This document shows positions 61,786 through 64,000 of a stretch of DNA of 64,000 nucleotides, piece by piece. The notes below the pieces were generated by a model. It was given only the letters and a program-made list of their open reading frames with translations. It did no database searches and was not told where the DNA came from. The stretch spans positions 1 to 64,000 of the forward strand of contig JADKFY010000023.1 of assembly GCA_016717305.1 (NCBI GenBank), in the 5' to 3' direction. Every line of letters starts with the position of its first letter. Positions within the stretch are counted from its first letter, which is position 1. Made by a program: the position numbers and the translations under genes. The DNA comes from Flavobacteriales bacterium (GTDB lineage Bacteria > Bacteroidota > Bacteroidia > Flavobacteriales_F > PHOS-HE28).

Positions 61786-62679
61786 CTACTCCTTCACCAC
61801 CTTCCGCACCATCCGCTCGCCGTCGGTCTGCATTTCCAGCAGGTAGGTGCCGGGTGCCAGCGATGCGAGATCGAGGGTGATGGAGGAAGGCCCGCTGGAG
61901 GCTGCGACCGTTCGCGTGATAACCGCTTGGCCGAGCAATGAAAGCACCCTGCAGTTGACGGCACCCGTTGTGCCAGTGGGGAGTGTAATGCTCAACACGG
62001 AGGAGAACGGGTTGGGCGATACCTGCATGCCTCGGAGCGCTGTGCTCGTAATGCCCGTGGAGATCGATCCCATATCGCCCGCCAGGATCGCTTCACCGGG
62101 CACGCTGTTGTAGGCGTAGTCCTTCAGGGTGAAGCTCGTGCCATTGGCGGGAATGCTCAAGCGGGCCCAACCGTAGAACGTGCTTCCAGCGATATCGAAC
62201 TGCAGACCGAGGAACATGGGGGAATCCACGGATGCTCCGCTCAACCATTCTCCGGTGAACGACCCAGGGCCGCAAGCAAATTGGAACGGCGGACCTTGGA
62301 TGCATAATGGTACGCCCTGTGTCATCAAAACCTGCGCGGCCGCATTGTTCCATGCCGAAGCAGGGTCGATCGACTGCCACGCTGGAAGCTGTGCAGCGAA
62401 CGAGGCCACATTCGCCACGGCATTGGTCCCTAGTGGTGTGACCCTCACCGAACTGCGCGGCCTGGTGATGGTCGGATTGCATTCAGGGCGATTGCCCGGG
62501 CATGGTGCGGCCAACGTGCGCTGCACGATCAGGAAGTCGATGTCCCCATCGTTGTCCAGATCGAGGGAGCAAGTGTCGCTGCTGGCATTGTAGGTGGCAT
62601 CCGGGATCACATCCGTGTAGATGATCTGGGCCTGTGCCTGCGTGGCGATCAAGGCGATCAGGAGTAATGTGTGCTTCAT
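61786..62679 (-). CDS. T9SS-exported protein sharing the N-terminal module of the downstream gene
   Basis: 297 residues from ATG 62679 (MKHTLLLIALIATQAQAQ then IIYTDVIPDATYNASSDTCS). The N-terminal module matches the neighbour's throughout (CSLDLDNDGDIDFLIVQRTL; GLQFDIAGSTFYGWARLSIP), but here it runs directly into a T9SS sorting domain (GMQVSPNPFSSVLSITLPTG ... YLLEMQTDGERMVRKVVKE). The open frame continues upstream to 63015 but that part is a receiver remnant and a repeat read out of frame, so the ATG at 62679 is taken as the start. It is the first full gene of a tandem pair. Confidence 0.85.
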   Translation of the reverse strand: MKHTLLLIALIATQAQAQIIYTDVIPDATYNASSDTCSLDLDNDGDIDFLIVQRTLAAPCPGNRPECNPTITRPRSSVRVTPLGTNAVANVASFAAQLPAWQSIDPASAWNNAAAQVLMTQGVPLCIQGPPFQFACGPGSFTGEWLSGASVDSPMFLGLQFDIAGSTFYGWARLSIPANGTSFTLKDYAYNSVPGEAILAGDMGSISTGITSTALRGMQVSPNPFSSVLSITLPTGTTGAVNCRVLSLLGQAVITRTVAASSGPSSITLDLASLAPGTYLLEMQTDGERMVRKVVKE

Positions 62680-62816
62680 GGGGTGTAGGGTCGGGTTTTT
62701 CGCTCCGTGCAAACAGCTTCCGGAGCTAGACCAAAAGTGCCCACCTTGGTTGGCCCCCCAATGCGTAGAAATACCTGTTTTGCGTCCGTGGCCGAAAACC
62801 GGTCCCGAGATCGGCT

Positions 62817-62961
62817 TCAGTGCTGGAGCACTTCCCGCAGGCGCGCGAGCAGCACCTCGCTCTGGATCGGCTTGGGCACGTAGGCGTCCATGCCGGCGGC
62901 GGTGCATTCCGATCCTTGTCCGAGCACGTTCGCGTAAATGAAAGACCGAACAAGTGCACCG
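62817..62961 (-). pseudogene. Remnant of a response-regulator receiver domain
   Basis: The minus frame ending in TGA at 62817 reads ECTAAGMDAYVPKPIQSEVL then LARLREVLQH. This is the end of a receiver domain, with the beta-5 Lys of the xKP motif and the AAGMDAY phrase that precedes it. Upstream the frame continues only to a stop at 62962 and the upstream part (RSFIYANVLGQGS) no longer matches. The phospho-acceptor Asp region is absent. GC-rich codon use differs from neighbours, so it may be the tail of a hybrid histidine kinase gene cut off by rearrangement or insertion of the adjacent element. Confidence 0.65.
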
Positions 62962-62962
62962 C

Positions 62963-63158
62963 ATTATCCCGGAATATGCAATAGGATTTCTACTACGGCC
63001 CAAAATTCGCTGCAACAGGTATCAAACGCTTCGCTGGGTTTCCTTTCGTCAGAATAGCTTCGGCTATTCCTCCTCAACGAAACCCTTGATACCATTGCGA
63101 ATTTGACCCTCGCTCCCGCAGTACTGCGGGAGAACCCTATTGCATATTCCGGGATTAT
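62963..63158. repeat. Nested inverted-repeat (foldback) element
   Basis: Outer arms are perfect over 20 bases (62966-62985 and 63136-63155). Inside lie matching arms (ggtatcaa ... ttgatacc and gggtttc ... gaaaccc), a central hairpin agaatagc-ttcg-gctattcct, and a second perfect palindrome ctcccgcagtactgcgggag near 63112-63131. It encodes no protein. It has the look of a small non-autonomous mobile element or a structured RNA-forming repeat. It abuts the receiver remnant. Confidence 0.7.
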
Positions 63159-63267
63159 CCAGCCATAGGAACGTGGCCTCCGTTGATGGCTCCGCATATG
63201 TCCGGAACAAGCAGGGTGGGCCTCCTTGCGAAGACCCACCCTGGAGGAAACAAACGCCAGTGCTCAG

Positions 63268-64000
63268 TTAGCGCTGTACCATGATCTTGATCACTTGCTG
63301 TTCTCCGTTGCGGGTGGCAAGCAGGTAGTACGCACCGGCGGCCACATCGCTCAGGTCCATGTCAATGGTCCGTTGACCAGCCACGGTGAACGGCGCCAGT
63401 ACTTCCTGACCAAGGCCGTTGCGGATGCTGATGCGCAATGGTGTTGCATCGGTCGTTGACGGACGCAGTTGGAAGATGCCGTTCGATGGGTTCGGTTGCA
63501 CTGTGAACCATTCGCCGTCGTTCGCTTCGTTCGTGGCGATGCCCGTGTTGAAGTCCACGTTCACCGTTGTGCAACTGGTGAGTTCGCAGTCGCCCACCAT
63601 GGCTGTTACGCAGAGTTGTACCGGACCGGCCGTGTTGTTGGCTTCAGCGAGCAGCACGAAAGCGCCATTGTCGCTGGTGCTCCAGCCGTTGGGCAGTTCC
63701 CACGTGTAGCTGGTGGCGTTCGCGATCGGGGAAATGACGAAAGCGTTGGACGTGTTGCCCACCACTGTAGTGGCACCGGTCACCGCGCCGATGGTGATGG
63801 TGGTTCCGCTGCAGGCGCAATCCGTGCCGCGCACATCATTCGTGGTGCAGGCCAAGCCGTCATCGCAAGGGAATCCGGGAAGTAACCCACCTCCGATCGT
63901 GCCATCGCAGTCGATCACTTCCCCTGCGCATTCGCAGTTGGTGCCGTACACGTCATTGCCCGTATTCGCGTCGCCATCATCGCAAGTGGTACCCGGCTGG
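63268..64000 (-). CDS. T9SS-exported protein, C-terminal part, cut by the right edge
   Basis: The frame is open to the edge (reads QPGTTCDDGDANTGNDVYG at the end of the window, the Cys/Asp-rich repeat common in Bacteroidota exoproteins). It then has one or two more such repeats (CDDGLACTTNDVRGTDCACS), a PKD-like module, and a T9SS type A sorting domain (GEWFTVQPNPSNGIFQLRPS ... EQQVIKIMVQR). The start is beyond the edge; the in-frame GTG at 63951 is an internal codon. The role is unknown, surface or secreted. Confidence 0.88.
   Translation of the reverse strand, partial: QPGTTCDDGDANTGNDVYGTNCECAGEVIDCDGTIGGGLLPGFPCDDGLACTTNDVRGTDCACSGTTITIGAVTGATTVVGNTSNAFVISPIANATSYTWELPNGWSTSDNGAFVLLAEANNTAGPVQLCVTAMVGDCELTSCTTVNVDFNTGIATNEANDGEWFTVQPNPSNGIFQLRPSTTDATPLRISIRNGLGQEVLAPFTVAGQRTIDMDLSDVAAGAYYLLATRNGEQQVIKIMVQR

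Larger units (their letters stand above)
62680..63267. other. 588-bp intergenic stretch with gene remnant and foldback repeat
   Basis: Leader of the downstream T9SS gene (62680-62816), then the decayed receiver-domain fragment (62817-62961), then the foldback element (62963-63158), then about 100 bp to the stop of the right-edge gene at 63268. No intact gene is seen; the open frames crossing the repeat are made of its inverted arms. Confidence 0.7.

Noticed and set aside
62680..63015. N-terminal extension of the T9SS gene starting at 62679
   Set aside because: The extension crosses the receiver remnant in the wrong frame and the foldback element; the ATG at 62679 has a proper signal peptide matching the neighbour.
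62964..63239. 91-codon open frame on the minus strand
   Set aside because: It is made from the arms of the foldback element; its two ends mirror each other and it has no domain.

Overview
The window is chromosomal DNA from a Gram-negative Bacteroidota bacterium, most likely a member of the Flavobacteriales with a moderately high GC content. The evidence is several secreted proteins with type IX secretion (T9SS, Por) C-terminal sorting domains, an S46 dipeptidyl-peptidase, a DUF1573 protein, a TonB-dependent receptor with a carboxypeptidase-regulatory-like N-terminus, dialkylresorcinol/flexirubin-type darA-darB genes and lpxB. No rRNA, tRNA, CRISPR array, prophage or insertion sequence was recognised. 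Most genes lie on the minus strand and many overlap by 4 bases (ATGA or GTGA).

Left to right: (1) 1-7433, a giant secreted adhesin-like gene running off the left edge, whose distal 3.2 kb is at least 35 copies of a 90-bp unit encoding a four-cysteine 30-residue repeat; compensating frameshifts lie inside the array. (2) 7.6-10.9 kb on the plus strand: an ECF sigma factor with a small membrane partner, then an S46 peptidase overlapping a pterin carbinolamine dehydratase. (3) 11-25.8 kb on the minus strand: envelope genes (DUF1573 lipid-anchored or membrane-tethered protein, S41 protease, a MORN-like protein, penicillin-binding protein 1C next to a thioester alpha-2-macroglobulin, and a barrel/TSP3/SPOR-like protein next to a SPOR protein). 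(4) 26-34.2 kb: a compact dialkylresorcinol/flexirubin-type locus (KS pair, ABC exporter, BtrH-like acyltransferase, DarB, DarA) without its own ACP, ketoreductase, dehydratase or aryl-starter genes. (5) 34.2-34.8 kb: a DUF433/DUF5615 toxin-antitoxin pair. (6) 34.9-40.8 kb: a TonB receptor, three tandem T9SS paralogues (one frameshifted and shortened) plus a decayed fourth, and a LOG-family protein. (7) 41-54.4 kb: uvrA downstream of an exopolysaccharide operon (WecA/MraY-type transferase, rfbC, Wzc-like tyrosine autokinase, Wza-like lipoprotein with a homopolymer frameshift, GT4 glycosyltransferase, asnB), preceded by lpdA. (8) 54.5-59.6 kb, mostly plus strand: membrane protein, DUF4256, RidA, surE, small membrane protein, lpxB, SpoIID/LytB protein. 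(9) 59.7-64 kb: T9SS cargo genes with shared N-terminal modules, a decayed response-regulator fragment, a nested foldback repeat and a T9SS gene cut by the right edge.

Functionally the window is an envelope and secretion region: lipid A synthesis, peptidoglycan synthesis and protection, exopolysaccharide export, pigment/aryl-lipid synthesis and many T9SS cargo proteins. At least two genes (wza-like at 49.7 kb, T9SS protein at 38.8 kb) are broken only by one base in a G homopolymer, and the 90-bp array carries small deletions that sum to three bases; residual assembly indels should be suspected before any of these is called a pseudogene.
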